Source of the DNA: Psychrobacillus sp044762855
GTDB taxonomy: Bacteria; Bacillota; Bacilli; Bacillales_A; Planococcaceae
DNA length: 64,000 nucleotides
Direction: 5' to 3'
Assembly (NCBI RefSeq): GCF_044762855.1
Contig: NZ_JBIWFB010000001.1
Span: 682,001 to 746,000 of the forward strand
Position 1 is the first letter of the stretch, and the number at the start of each line of letters is the position of its first letter. The notes under the pieces are model-generated. The model was given only the letters and a program-made list of their open reading frames with translations, did not search any database and had not been told where the DNA came from. Shown here one piece after another: positions 8,757 to 17,214 of this stretch. A program made the position numbers and the translations under genes.

Positions 8757-9610
8757 AATAGATCCTTTCCTTCCTCGAATAGAAAATGACTCGGAATCGT
8801 TTCATATAGCGCTTGCCTTTTCATGAAATCCTCTTTCTGTTCCACGATTAAACCAGCAACAATTGAATTCATAAACGAAAAGAGGGGAGAGACAGCATCT
8901 AAAGTAGATTTGTTTGCTGCATAAATAGGAAATAATACATCACTATAAGCATGGATTGGCGCTAAGATGGAGTCACTTATTCCTATAATATATGACTTTT
9001 GGTTTCGTATAAGCCCGGCTATTTGAATCGTTTCTTTTAAATAACGATGGAATGAAATAATAATGACTACAGAATGCTCATCCATTTGTGTAATAGTACG
9101 GATAACATCTTCTGTATCAGGTCTCATAAAATGGACATTTTCTTTTACTAACCCTAACGAAAAGGAAAGCCAATTAGCCGCCGAATAAGAAGATCGAAGA
9201 CCGAGTACATAGACAGATTTCGCATTGGATAAACGCCCGATGGCTGCCTGATAGGCCTGTTCATCTATTTGATTCATTGTCGTTAAAATAGATTCCCGGT
9301 CTTGTTCCATTACTTGTTTATGGAAACTGTTATTTTTGGGAATAACCATTTTCGACTGTTGATAACTCGTTAAACTACTTTCTTTAAAAAATTGCTCGCG
9401 AACTAATTTTTGTAGTTCCGTATAACCAGAAAAACCAAGTGCAGTCGAAAAGCGAATAACAGTGGATTCACTAACTCCAATCTTGGAACCGAATTCTGCT
9501 GCAGCATATAAGGCAATGTCATTCGGATGGTCTAATACGTAGTTCGCAACTTTCTTTTGACTTTTCGACATACCTTTAAAATGTTCACGTATTAAATCTA
9601 GTAATACCAA
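8753..9610 (-). CDS. RpiR/MurR-family transcriptional regulator
   Basis: A 285-residue regulator with an N-terminal helix-turn-helix (about residues 15-75, including KIGVSESTVIRFSTALGFSG) and a C-terminal SIS domain (about 120-260) that usually binds a phosphosugar or related ligand. The start is TTG, supported by AAAGGAG 7 bases upstream. It is the first gene of the amino acid conversion operon and probably controls it. An inverted repeat just upstream (9656-9673) is a candidate operator. The effector may not be a sugar here. Confidence 0.85.
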   Translation of the reverse strand: MVLLDLIREHFKGMSKSQKKVANYVLDHPNDIALYAAAEFGSKIGVSESTVIRFSTALGFSGYTELQKLVREQFFKESSLTSYQQSKMVIPKNNSFHKQVMEQDRESILTTMNQIDEQAYQAAIGRLSNAKSVYVLGLRSSYSAANWLSFSLGLVKENVHFMRPDTEDVIRTITQMDEHSVVIIISFHRYLKETIQIAGLIRNQKSYIIGISDSILAPIHAYSDVLFPIYAANKSTLDAVSPLFSFMNSIVAGLIVEQKEDFMKRQALYETIPSHFLFEEGKDLL

Positions 9611-9655
9611 AGCTCAAACTCCTTTGTGAAGGGAAATCATCATTTTATTAAAAAT

Positions 9656-9673
9656 ATGAAGTATTCACTTCAT
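9656..9673. promoter_or_regulatory. Candidate RpiR operator
   Basis: ATGAAGT-ATTC-ACTTCAT is a perfect 7-bp inverted repeat with a 4-base spacer, about 45 bases upstream of the rpiR-like start. It is the only clear palindrome in that leader. Assignment to this regulator is inferred from position. Confidence 0.5.
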
Positions 9674-9734
9674 TTTGACATTTATAAATTTATCACAATA
9701 TTCAGCGGAATTCAATATATTAATTTCAATCTAT

Positions 9735-9760
9735 TAAAAAATCCCCACGAGTGGTGGGGA
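9735..9760 (-). terminator. Terminator of the 49-residue ORF
   Basis: On the minus strand CCCCAC-CACTC-GTGGGG is followed by ATTTTTTAA, shortly after the stop codon at 9775. Confidence 0.8.
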
Positions 9761-9774
9761 AGAACACAAAAGTA

Positions 9775-9924
9775 TTAGGATTTGTTATTAGTTTCAATAG
9801 AATTTTCCTTTTCTTCTTCTAGGTTGTAGACTGGTCCTCCTTCTCCAATCATATTCAGAGAAGCAATGACATCTAAATCTTTTCGCATAGCCAACTCTTC
9901 TGGATCGATTGGATTTGAATACAT
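9775..9924 (-). CDS. Small hypothetical protein (49 residues)
   Basis: Not recognised. The short frame begins MYSNPIDPEELAMRKDLDVI and ends in an acidic/Asn-rich tail. Support is structural: GGTGAAGGAGGAGAGTGTT gives an excellent AAGGAGG eight bases before the ATG, and a clean terminator follows. It is soluble, acidic, cysteine-free and has no signal or membrane segment. It is an isolated single-gene unit between the rpiR operon and a divergent small gene. Confidence 0.6.
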   Translation of the reverse strand: MYSNPIDPEELAMRKDLDVIASLNMIGEGGPVYNLEEEKENSIETNNKS

Positions 9925-10185
9925 AACACTCTCCTCCTTCACCGTTATATTACTAGTATATTAATGGAACCTGAAAATGTTTGATGGCATGCTAACTTTA
10001 ATTGTATATATTTGAACGTATAAGCAGATCAAACACCTAAAATTTAAATTTGATCACCCAAAAGCGCTTAAAATGACATTTTGAATAAATATTGTAATCT
10101 AAAATACCGTTCTCTTAATTTATATTAAATTCCGACATTTGAAATAACTTAAAAGTCAATTACAATGGAAATTAAATGAAAGGAG

Positions 10186-10380
10186 ATGAAAAAACTGTCG
10201 ACCGAACAATTTGTAAAAGTAATGAATCACAGCATACAAAGAGTAGAGAAATCAGTGGAAGAGATGGAACGTCATACAACGATAACAAAAACAGAGCAAG
10301 TACAATTAATGCAAGCAGTACTGGAATTAGCAGACAGAATAAAAGCAATCGAGACACATGTTAACATGATGAACAATTAG
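10186..10380 (+). CDS. Small coiled-coil hypothetical protein (64 residues)
   Basis: Not recognised. A charged helical protein with a plausible coiled coil across most of its length (heptad-like spacing in the VEKSVEEMERH and MQAVLELADRIKAIE stretches). The start is uncertain: GAAAGGAG abuts the ATG at 10186 with no spacer, whereas a CTG at 10195 in the same frame would be nine bases from GGAG. An overlapping frame from 10176 is less protein-like. A good terminator follows at 10449. About 250 bases upstream hold only small palindromes (a GATCAAA/TTTGATC pair at 10027-10055). Confidence 0.55.
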   Translation: MKKLSTEQFVKVMNHSIQRVEKSVEEMERHTTITKTEQVQLMQAVLELADRIKAIETHVNMMNN

Positions 10381-10448
10381 AGGGGGACTTCTTCTCGGTA
10401 TTCGCTAGGTGTTTCAAATGCATTTCTATTAATATAGCAAACGTATAA

Positions 10449-10476
10449 AAAGGGTCTATATGGACTCTTTTTTTAT
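10449..10476 (+). terminator. Terminator after the 64-residue ORF
   Basis: AAAGGGTC-TATATG-GACTCTTT is an 8-bp stem with one G-U pair, followed by TTTTATTTT. Confidence 0.75.
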
Positions 10477-10584
10477 TTTCAAACAGTAATCGATTGACAT
10501 ACAACTGAAAATGCTGTAAATTACCCAATGGACGAACAATTTTGTTTTTCCTAAAACTAATATTCGTATTTTGGAGTGTGAAAT

Positions 10585-11568
10585 ATGGAAAACGTATTTG
10601 ATTATGAAGATATTCAATTAATTCCGGCAAAATGTATCGTAAATAGCCGATCAGAATGTGATACAACTGTAACTTTAGGTGGGCATAAGTTTAAGTTGCC
10701 TGTAGTACCTGCCAATATGCAGACGATTATAGACGAAAAAATTGCAAATTACTTAGCAGAAAATGGTTACTTCTATATTATGCATCGTTTTGAACCAGAG
10801 ACACGTATCGCTTTTACAAAAGATATGCAGTCCCGTGGATTAATCGCATCAATTAGCGTAGGTGTTAAAGAAGAAGAATATGCATTTATTGAACAACTAG
10901 CAACGGAACAAATTACACCAGATTTTATCACAATTGATATTGCACATGGTCATTCCAATGCAGTAATTGCAATGATTCAACATATTAAAAAGCATTTACC
11001 GAAAAGTTTTGTTATCGCAGGAAATGTAGGAACTCCAGAAGCAGTAAGAGAACTAGAAAATGCCGGAGCTGACGCTACAAAAGTAGGGATTGGACCAGGT
11101 AAAGTATGTATTACGAAGATTAAAACGGGATTCGGAACTGGCGGTTGGCAATTAGCTGCACTACGCTGGTGTGCAAAAGCGGCAAGCAAGCCGATTATTG
11201 CAGACGGTGGAATTCGTACACATGGTGATATCGCTAAATCCGTACGCTTTGGTGCATCGATGGTCATGATTGGTTCACTATTTGCAGGGCATGAGGAATC
11301 TCCAGGTAATACAATTGAAAAAGACGGAAAACGTTATAAAGAATATTTCGGTTCTGCTTCTGAATTCCAAAAAGGCGAAAAGAAAAACGTAGAAGGCAAG
11401 AAAATGTTCGTTGAGCATAAAGGTTCTTTACAAGATACACTTACTGAAATGGAACAAGATCTTCAATCTTCTATTTCATATGCAGGTGGCAATAAATTAG
11501 AAGCAATTCGTAACGTAGATTACGTAATCGTAAAAAACTCCATTTTCAACGGGGATAAAGTATATTAA
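10585..11568 (+). CDS. guaC: GMP reductase
   Basis: NADPH-dependent reductive deamination of GMP to IMP in purine salvage. At 327 residues it matches the short Firmicute GuaC (B. subtilis about 326), without the CBS domains that separate IMP dehydrogenase. Visible motifs: VPANMQT near residue 41, IDIAHGHS near 115, the catalytic loop GIGPGKVCITK with its cysteine near 174, IADGGIRTHGD and GASMVMIGSLFAG. The start gives MENVFDYEDIQL; GGAGTG lies upstream. It is monocistronic with its own terminator. I see no purine riboswitch in the 200-base leader. Confidence 0.95.
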   Translation: MENVFDYEDIQLIPAKCIVNSRSECDTTVTLGGHKFKLPVVPANMQTIIDEKIANYLAENGYFYIMHRFEPETRIAFTKDMQSRGLIASISVGVKEEEYAFIEQLATEQITPDFITIDIAHGHSNAVIAMIQHIKKHLPKSFVIAGNVGTPEAVRELENAGADATKVGIGPGKVCITKIKTGFGTGGWQLAALRWCAKAASKPIIADGGIRTHGDIAKSVRFGASMVMIGSLFAGHEESPGNTIEKDGKRYKEYFGSASEFQKGEKKNVEGKKMFVEHKGSLQDTLTEMEQDLQSSISYAGGNKLEAIRNVDYVIVKNSIFNGDKVY

Positions 11569-11583
11569 TAATAGCTAATAGAT

Positions 11584-11614
11584 GGGAGTGAGATTTATTT
11601 CTCGCTCCCTTTTT
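11584..11614 (+). terminator. Terminator of guaC
   Basis: GGGAGTGAG-loop-CTCGCTCCC followed by TTTTT, 15 bases past the stop codon. Confidence 0.85.
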
Positions 11615-11722
11615 AGTTGAAAGTAGTCTTAGTTATAGATATTATTTTCAAAAACCAAATGGTACAATTATATTGTCATTCGCCATTGAATGAATAATTC
11701 GATAATAAGAGGAGTGTGTCAA

Positions 11723-12151
11723 ATGGCTGTAGATATTTATCTTAACTTTAATGGAAATTGTCGCGAGGCTGCGGAGTTTTATGCAGAAGTTTTTAAAACG
11801 GAAAAACCACAAATTATGACTTTCGGTGAGGCACCTCAACATCCAGACTATGCTTTACCAGAAGAAGCAAAAGATTTAGTTATGCACACTCGACTAAATA
11901 TTAACGGGAGTAATGTGATGTTTTCGGATACATTCCCAGGTTCTCCTTTTATTCAAGGAAATAATATTAGCTTAGCGTTCGTTAGCAAAAATGAAGAAGA
12001 CATTCAAGCAGCTTTTGAAGCACTAAAAGAAGGCGGAACCGTGACTATGGAGTTGCAAGAAACATTTTGGAGCAAATCCTACGGAGCACTGAAAGACAAG
12101 TTCGGAATCGAATGGCAATTTAGCCACGAAAGCGACGAATTAAAACAATAA
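11723..12151 (+). CDS. VOC-family (PhnB/glyoxalase-like) protein
   Basis: A 142-residue single-domain protein of the vicinal oxygen chelate fold. The PhnB-like signature is clear: YLNFNGNCREAAEFYAEVF at the start, MHTRLNINGSNVMFSDT in the middle and a FGIEWQF end. Members bind small ligands or metals, and the substrate of this branch is usually unknown. Start: the ATG at 11723 with AGAGGAGTG upstream is preferred over an in-frame codon 11 residues earlier. It stands alone with its own terminator. Confidence 0.85.
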   Translation: MAVDIYLNFNGNCREAAEFYAEVFKTEKPQIMTFGEAPQHPDYALPEEAKDLVMHTRLNINGSNVMFSDTFPGSPFIQGNNISLAFVSKNEEDIQAAFEALKEGGTVTMELQETFWSKSYGALKDKFGIEWQFSHESDELKQ

Positions 12152-12161
12152 AAAGTAATAA

Positions 12162-12196
12162 AAAGGCTGTTCAACAAAAAGTGTTGGACAGCCTTT
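12162..12196. terminator. Bidirectional terminator between the VOC and FAD-oxidase genes
   Basis: AAAGGCTGT-TCAACA and its complement TGTTGGACAGCCTTT form a long stem. Convergent genes end on both sides, and the minus strand carries TTTTTATTACTTTTT after it. Confidence 0.85.
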
Positions 12197-12241
12197 AATG
12201 TTGCGAGAAATCCGTCAAACATTGCGCAAAACTTCAAATAC

Positions 12242-13597
12242 TCAATAAAACATTTTCCCTGGATTCAATATCCCCTTCGGATCAAACAAAACTTTAACGG
12301 ACTTCATCAATTCCACCGCGTCCCCGTGCTCGGTCACTTGATACTTCATCTTACCTAAACCAACCCCGTGCTCACCTGTACAAGTACCGCCGAGTTTAAT
12401 AGCTTTTAGCGCAATTTGTTCATTCGTGTATTCGGCTTTTTCTATTTCCAGCGGGTCATTCGGATCATACATAACAAGAGTGTGGAAATTACCATCGCCA
12501 ACATGGCCAAATACACCGCCAATCAGTCCGCTTTCTTCTATTAATTTCCGACCAAAAACGACCATTTCTGCTAATTTGGAAATAGGCACGCAAGCATCAG
12601 AGCCTGTTGATACTTTACCTTTAATGTGTTTATAGGCATAAGCCATTTCATGTCTAGCTTTCCATAAATCTGCTCTTTCTTTAGAAGAATTAGCACGCAC
12701 CCAGTTATTGCAACCTAACTCGTTCATTAGTTCCTCTACTACCGTCGCTTCTTCTTCTACAATGTTTGGGGCACCGGCGAACTCGAAAAACAATGAGTGT
12801 TCTACTGGGAATGTATAACCTCCATATTCATTGACTTGCTTAATGCTTTCCGCATCCACAAGTTCCATGCGCATTACTTGAATTCCGCTTGATAAAACGA
12901 CTTGAGCTGCTTCGGCACACTCACCAGGTGTTTGGTAGGTACAACGTGCCGCTAATACTTTTTCAGGAATGCCATGCAATTTCACAGTAATTTTTGTTAT
13001 AACACCGAGTGTACCTTCGGATCCTGTGAATATTCCGTTCAAATGATAGCCAGAGGAGGATTTCTTGGCTTTTGAACCTGTATGTATTACTTTACCGTTT
13101 GCAAGAACGACTTCCAAATCGAGTACTTGATCGCGCATCGAACCATATCTTACTGCAGTTGTTCCGCTTGCATTTGTTGCGACCATTCCGCCAATGGATG
13201 CATCAGCACCTGGATCAATCGGGAAGTATAGCCCATACTTATTCACATATTCATTCAGTTGAAGGCGAGTGATTCCAGGTTCTACTGTGATCATTAAATC
13301 TTCAGGCGAAAACTCTATTACTTTATTCATACGGTCGAAATTTAAAGAAATGCCTTTATGAACGGGGATTGCCTGTCCTTCCAAACCAGAACCTGCACCA
13401 AATGGAGTAACTGCAATATCTTGTTCATTTGCATAGTGAAGTACTTTTACTACATCGTCTACATTTTCAGGAAAGACAACGAAATCTGGTTCTACATAAG
13501 GATGGGAGGATTCATCTCTGCTATGTCGATAAAGCTCTGATTCGCTTTTACTCACTTTTTCATTTCCAAAAAGTTGAATAATTTCTGCCATTATCAC
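12242..13597 (-). CDS. FAD-linked 2-hydroxyacid dehydrogenase (D-lactate / glycolate oxidase GlcD type)
   Basis: A 451-residue flavoprotein of the VAO/PCMH family oxidising a 2-hydroxyacid to the 2-oxoacid. FAD_binding_4 covers about residues 35-215 (TPFGAGSGLEGQ, DPGADASIGGMVATNASG, GSEGTLGVIT). The C-terminal FAD-oxidase domain carries GHVGDGNFH and CTGEHGVGLGKMKY, where His/Glu residues contact substrate and metal. No Fe-S partner subunit (GlcF-like) is adjacent. Start: GTG at 13597 lies six bases from AGGTGA; an ATG two codons later is possible. It is divergent from the gntR-dctPQM operon, so probably co-regulated. The exact substrate is uncertain. Confidence 0.85.
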   Translation of the reverse strand: MIMAEIIQLFGNEKVSKSESELYRHSRDESSHPYVEPDFVVFPENVDDVVKVLHYANEQDIAVTPFGAGSGLEGQAIPVHKGISLNFDRMNKVIEFSPEDLMITVEPGITRLQLNEYVNKYGLYFPIDPGADASIGGMVATNASGTTAVRYGSMRDQVLDLEVVLANGKVIHTGSKAKKSSSGYHLNGIFTGSEGTLGVITKITVKLHGIPEKVLAARCTYQTPGECAEAAQVVLSSGIQVMRMELVDAESIKQVNEYGGYTFPVEHSLFFEFAGAPNIVEEEATVVEELMNELGCNNWVRANSSKERADLWKARHEMAYAYKHIKGKVSTGSDACVPISKLAEMVVFGRKLIEESGLIGGVFGHVGDGNFHTLVMYDPNDPLEIEKAEYTNEQIALKAIKLGGTCTGEHGVGLGKMKYQVTEHGDAVELMKSVKVLFDPKGILNPGKMFY

Positions 13598-13650
13598 TTT
13601 TAATCACCTAACTTTTAAAAGATTCTAAAATTTATATTTACAAGTAGAAT

Positions 13651-13682
13651 AGCATAATATATTATGCTTGTATACAGTATAC
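13651..13682. promoter_or_regulatory. Two adjacent candidate operators between the FAD-oxidase and gntR genes
   Basis: AGCATAATATATTATGCT (13651-13668) is a perfect 18-bp palindrome. It is followed at once by GTATAC-A-GTATAC (13670-13682), a doubled palindrome resembling FadR/GntR-type half-sites. They lie in the 103-base divergent intergenic region, placed to control both directions. Confidence 0.6.
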
Positions 13683-13700
13683 AGAAGGGAGTGATTCAAT

Positions 13701-14369
13701 TTGAAAAAAATTATGCAAAAAGAATCGCTTGCAGATCAAGCTTTTAACAGTATTAAAGATGCAATCATTGCAGGAAAACTTGCACAACAAGAGGAGTTAC
13801 CAGAAGAAAAGTTGGCTACCGATTTAGGGATTAGTAGGACTCCCATTCGTGAAGCTTTGAAGCGACTCGCAGCGGAGGGACTTGTTCAAATGAATAAAGC
13901 AAAGCCAGCCACTGTTGCAACATTTACGAAAGATAATGCTTTGCATTATATGGAAATCAGGAAATTATTAGAAATCCATAATATCGAAAAAAATGCGGAT
14001 CGACTATCTGATCAAGTGCTGTATGAATTAAATAAAAACTTGGAAGGACAATTAGAAGCAATTGAATCCAATCAGTACAATACGTTTATGGATTACGATC
14101 GTGCATTCCATTTACAACTTGCAAACATTGGAGACAATGTAAAATTAGCTGATCTAATCAGCCAAATGAATACGGGGGTTAATAGAGCCTTTTTATTTCT
14201 GTCCAACACATTGCCCGTAAGTGCAAAAGACGCTTACATGGAACATGTGAAAATTGTCCAAGCGCTTCAAAAGCAAGAAAAAGAACTAGCTAAACAACTA
14301 ATGATCTTACATCTAGAAAATGTAGAAAGAAGATTTTTAAATTACTATACTGGGGAGGAAAAGAAATGA
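13701..14369 (+). CDS. GntR-family regulator (FCD/FadR subfamily)
   Basis: A 222-residue repressor-type protein. The winged helix-turn-helix covers about residues 8-75 (LATDLGISRTPIREALKRLA is the recognition region). The C-terminal helical FCD domain covers about 80-210, with the Asp/His pattern of a metal- and carboxylate-binding pocket (DYDRAFHLQLA). The start is TTG preceded by GAAGGGAG. Its last four bases overlap the dctP start (ATGA), so it is co-transcribed with the transporter. FCD regulators of this context often sense lactate, glycolate or similar acids. Confidence 0.88.
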   Translation: MKKIMQKESLADQAFNSIKDAIIAGKLAQQEELPEEKLATDLGISRTPIREALKRLAAEGLVQMNKAKPATVATFTKDNALHYMEIRKLLEIHNIEKNADRLSDQVLYELNKNLEGQLEAIESNQYNTFMDYDRAFHLQLANIGDNVKLADLISQMNTGVNRAFLFLSNTLPVSAKDAYMEHVKIVQALQKQEKELAKQLMILHLENVERRFLNYYTGEEKK

Positions 14370-15388
14370 AAAAATTAGTGGCTTTATTATTAGTAACTGT
14401 GTTAGCGCTTACAGCATGTGGAAGACCAACAAGTAATTCAACTAGTGTGAAAGGGGAAGAGCAAGACGCATATACAATTCGTATTGCCTATTTAGTTTCA
14501 GAGGAGCAATCTTCTCACTTAGCTGCAAAGACATATAAAGAAACACTTGAAAAAGAATCGGATGGTCGCTTAAAAGTAGAGTTATATCCAAATGGACAAC
14601 TATATCCATCTGACCGTGAAGCAATCGAAGCAGTTCAACTTGGAAACGTGGAAATGACAATTCCAGCGGTAGCACCATTAGCATCATTTAACAAAAAGTT
14701 TATGGTATTTGACTTGCCGTTTTTATTTGATAATAATGAAGCCGCATATCGTGCACTAGATGGAGAACTTGGAAAACAATTATTAGCGGAACTGGAAAAC
14801 AATGATTTGAAAGGGCTTGTGTTTGCCGAAAACGGTTTCCGTCATATGTCTAATAATAATGGGCCAATTCAAGGGACAGAGGATTTAAAAGGATTGAAAT
14901 ATCGTACACTTGAAAATCCAGTGCACACAGATACGTTTAAAGCGTTCGGTGCAAATGCATCACCATTCGCATTTGGTGAATTATATACGGCACTTCAGCA
15001 AAAAACATATGATGCAATGGAATCACCAATTTCGCTGTATTACACAAACAAGTTTTATGAAGTACAAGACTATTTAACGTTGACAAGCCACGTATACGCA
15101 GCAACGATTTTATTGATGAATAATGAATTTTATAATAGTTTACCAACGGATTTACAAGAGCTTGTAGTGAGAGCATCAGAAGAGTACCGAACAGAACAAC
15201 GAAAAATTGCGCAAGAACAAGATGTGGAATTTTTAAATGATCTGAAAGAAAATGGAATGCAAGTAAATGAACTGACAGATGAACAACGCAATGAATTTAG
15301 AGAAGCAACGAAAACAGTTTATGATAAATATGTACCGGAAATCGGAGAAGACCTAGTAAATATGGCGAAGGATGCAAACAACAAATAA
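14366..15388 (+). CDS. dctP: TRAP transporter solute-binding lipoprotein
   Basis: Extracytoplasmic receptor of a tripartite ATP-independent transporter, 340 residues. The lipoprotein signal ends in the lipobox LTAC (Cys near residue 18), as expected for a Gram-positive binding protein tethered to the membrane. DctP-family features: LYPNGQLYPSDREAIEAVQLG near 75, LPFLFDNNEAA, and LKGLKYRTLENPVHTDTFKA, which holds the arginine that usually pairs with the substrate carboxylate. It is followed by dctQ and dctM. Substrate: an organic acid, probably a 2-hydroxy- or 2-oxoacid given the neighbouring oxidase and aminotransferase. Confidence 0.92.
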   Translation: MKKLVALLLVTVLALTACGRPTSNSTSVKGEEQDAYTIRIAYLVSEEQSSHLAAKTYKETLEKESDGRLKVELYPNGQLYPSDREAIEAVQLGNVEMTIPAVAPLASFNKKFMVFDLPFLFDNNEAAYRALDGELGKQLLAELENNDLKGLVFAENGFRHMSNNNGPIQGTEDLKGLKYRTLENPVHTDTFKAFGANASPFAFGELYTALQQKTYDAMESPISLYYTNKFYEVQDYLTLTSHVYAATILLMNNEFYNSLPTDLQELVVRASEEYRTEQRKIAQEQDVEFLNDLKENGMQVNELTDEQRNEFREATKTVYDKYVPEIGEDLVNMAKDANNK

Positions 15389-15417
15389 GCAGGTGAAAAA
15401 AGGATGGGGGAAGTAGT

Positions 15418-15912
15418 GTGTTAAAGAAATTTTCAAAGTTTGAAGAAATACTACTCGTTTTGTCACTTGCGGTTATGGTAGCACTAATTTTCGGTCAAGT
15501 AGTTGGAAGAAAAGTTTTTGATTCTGCTCCAAGTTGGACTGAGGAGTTGGCGAGATATATTCATATTTTCCAAGTATGGATTGGGGCAAGTTATGCGGTA
15601 AAATTACGACAGCATATACGAGTGGAAGCATTTATCACACGCTTCCACGGCGTGTTCCGCCAAATATTAGAAACGCTATCCATTCTCGTCTGGTTCATTA
15701 TGGCGTTATTTCTTGCAGTATTTGGAACACAGCTTGTGTTAAGTAGTTTGAAACATGGGCAACTTGCTCCCGCTATGCAAATTCCAATTTGGATTGCATT
15801 TTTGGCGATTCCACTTGGCGGAGCAGGCATGGCAATTCGATTAATCGTTCAGTTAATTGAGGTATGGAAAGGTAATTATGAGAAACCGACTGATGAGGAG
15901 ATGATTGTATGA
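15418..15912 (+). CDS. dctQ: TRAP transporter small membrane subunit
   Basis: A 164-residue four-helix membrane protein of the DctQ family: WTEELARYIHIFQVWIGASY near residues 40-60 is the family signature. The start is GTG, 29 bases after dctP, with a G-rich AGGATGGGGG upstream. The last four bases overlap dctM (ATGA). It forms the membrane complex with DctM that uses a sodium or proton gradient. Confidence 0.92.
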   Translation: MLKKFSKFEEILLVLSLAVMVALIFGQVVGRKVFDSAPSWTEELARYIHIFQVWIGASYAVKLRQHIRVEAFITRFHGVFRQILETLSILVWFIMALFLAVFGTQLVLSSLKHGQLAPAMQIPIWIAFLAIPLGGAGMAIRLIVQLIEVWKGNYEKPTDEEMIV

Positions 15913-17192
15913 CAGTAGCATTATTATTTGGTACGTTGTTCATCTGTTTACTAATCGGTGTTCCAATTGCCATTTCACTTGGGGTATCTGCACTTGTTGC
16001 CATCTATTTTGGCTCTACATTACCTCTAGGGATCATTGCGCAAAAAGCATTTACATCTTTAGATTCATTTCCATTGTTAGCCATTCCCTTTTTCATGTTA
16101 GCAGGGGTGCTGATGAGTAAAGGTGGGGTATCGAAGCGATTGCTTGATATGGCAGCTGCAATGGTTGGATGGATCGTTGGAGGCCTTTCATTAGTAACGG
16201 TAGTTGCTTCGATGTTTTTCGCGGCGATTTCTGGTTCTGGTCCAGCGACTGTAGCGGCTATTGGTGGATTTATGATTCCTGAAATGAAAAATAAAAAGTA
16301 CGACGGAGGATTCGCTGCTGCGGTATCTGCATCAGCGGGGTCTATTGGAGTTATTATTCCACCAAGCATTCCTTTCGTATTATATGGAGTTATTGGTAGT
16401 GTTTCTGTAGGAAGCATGTTTTTGGCAGGTATTCTACCAGGAATATTGATAGGGATAGGTTTGATGATTACTGCTTATCTTATTGCCAAAAAACGTGGCT
16501 ATAAATCAGAAACAAATACTACTTTTTCATTTAAAGATGTATTAAAAGCTACATATGATGCAAAATGGGCACTTCTAATTCCAGTAATTATTTTAGGTGG
16601 AATTTACGGAGGATTTTTCTCGCCCACAGAGGCAGCAGTAGTAGCGGTAGTTTATTCGTTAATCGTAGGTTTATATGTATACAAAGAGTTAACTTGGAAA
16701 TCGGTTTTTGAATGTTTCCGTGAAGCGGTTGTTATTAATGCAACAACGATGATTATTATCGGGCTTTCTGTTTCATTTGCCTATTTTATGACTTTAGAAA
16801 GAGTTCCGGATGATATTTCATTATTCTTATCGGAATTATCTACTAATCCAATTGTTATATTGATAGCAATTAATATTATTCTTTTAATAGTAGGTATGTT
16901 CATCGATACGATTTCTGCATTGGTTATTTTAACGCCTATTTTATTACCGATTGTTGTAGCAGTTGGAATTGACCCAATTCATTTTGGCGTTATTTTAGTC
17001 GCAAACTTGGCGATTGGATTTATCACACCACCACTTGGTGTAAATTTATTTGTAGCCTCTAGTGTTGGGAATGTAAAGTTTGAAAAAATAGTAATGGCTA
17101 TAATCCCATTCTTATTTTCGATGATAATTTGTTTAATCGTTATTACATTTGTGCCAAGTCTATCACTGTGGCTTCCAGGATTTTTTAAGTAA
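15909..17192 (+). CDS. dctM: TRAP transporter large permease subunit
   Basis: A 427-residue permease with about twelve membrane segments and the DctM repeats: SGSGPATVAAIGGFMIPEM near residues 110-128, GSIGVIIPPSIPFVLYG and, in the second half, the TPPLGVNLF motif. These line the ion and substrate path in the family. GAGGAG sits upstream of the ATG inside dctQ. All three TRAP components are present and intact. Confidence 0.94.
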   Translation: MTVALLFGTLFICLLIGVPIAISLGVSALVAIYFGSTLPLGIIAQKAFTSLDSFPLLAIPFFMLAGVLMSKGGVSKRLLDMAAAMVGWIVGGLSLVTVVASMFFAAISGSGPATVAAIGGFMIPEMKNKKYDGGFAAAVSASAGSIGVIIPPSIPFVLYGVIGSVSVGSMFLAGILPGILIGIGLMITAYLIAKKRGYKSETNTTFSFKDVLKATYDAKWALLIPVIILGGIYGGFFSPTEAAVVAVVYSLIVGLYVYKELTWKSVFECFREAVVINATTMIIIGLSVSFAYFMTLERVPDDISLFLSELSTNPIVILIAINIILLIVGMFIDTISALVILTPILLPIVVAVGIDPIHFGVILVANLAIGFITPPLGVNLFVASSVGNVKFEKIVMAIIPFLFSMIICLIVITFVPSLSLWLPGFFK

Positions 17193-17214
17193 TCAGAAAG
17201 AAGGATGACAAATT

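Noticed and set aside
10381..10584. Purine riboswitch before guaC
   Set aside because: No conserved purine aptamer pairing or core was found; the segment holds the previous gene's terminator and a plain leader.
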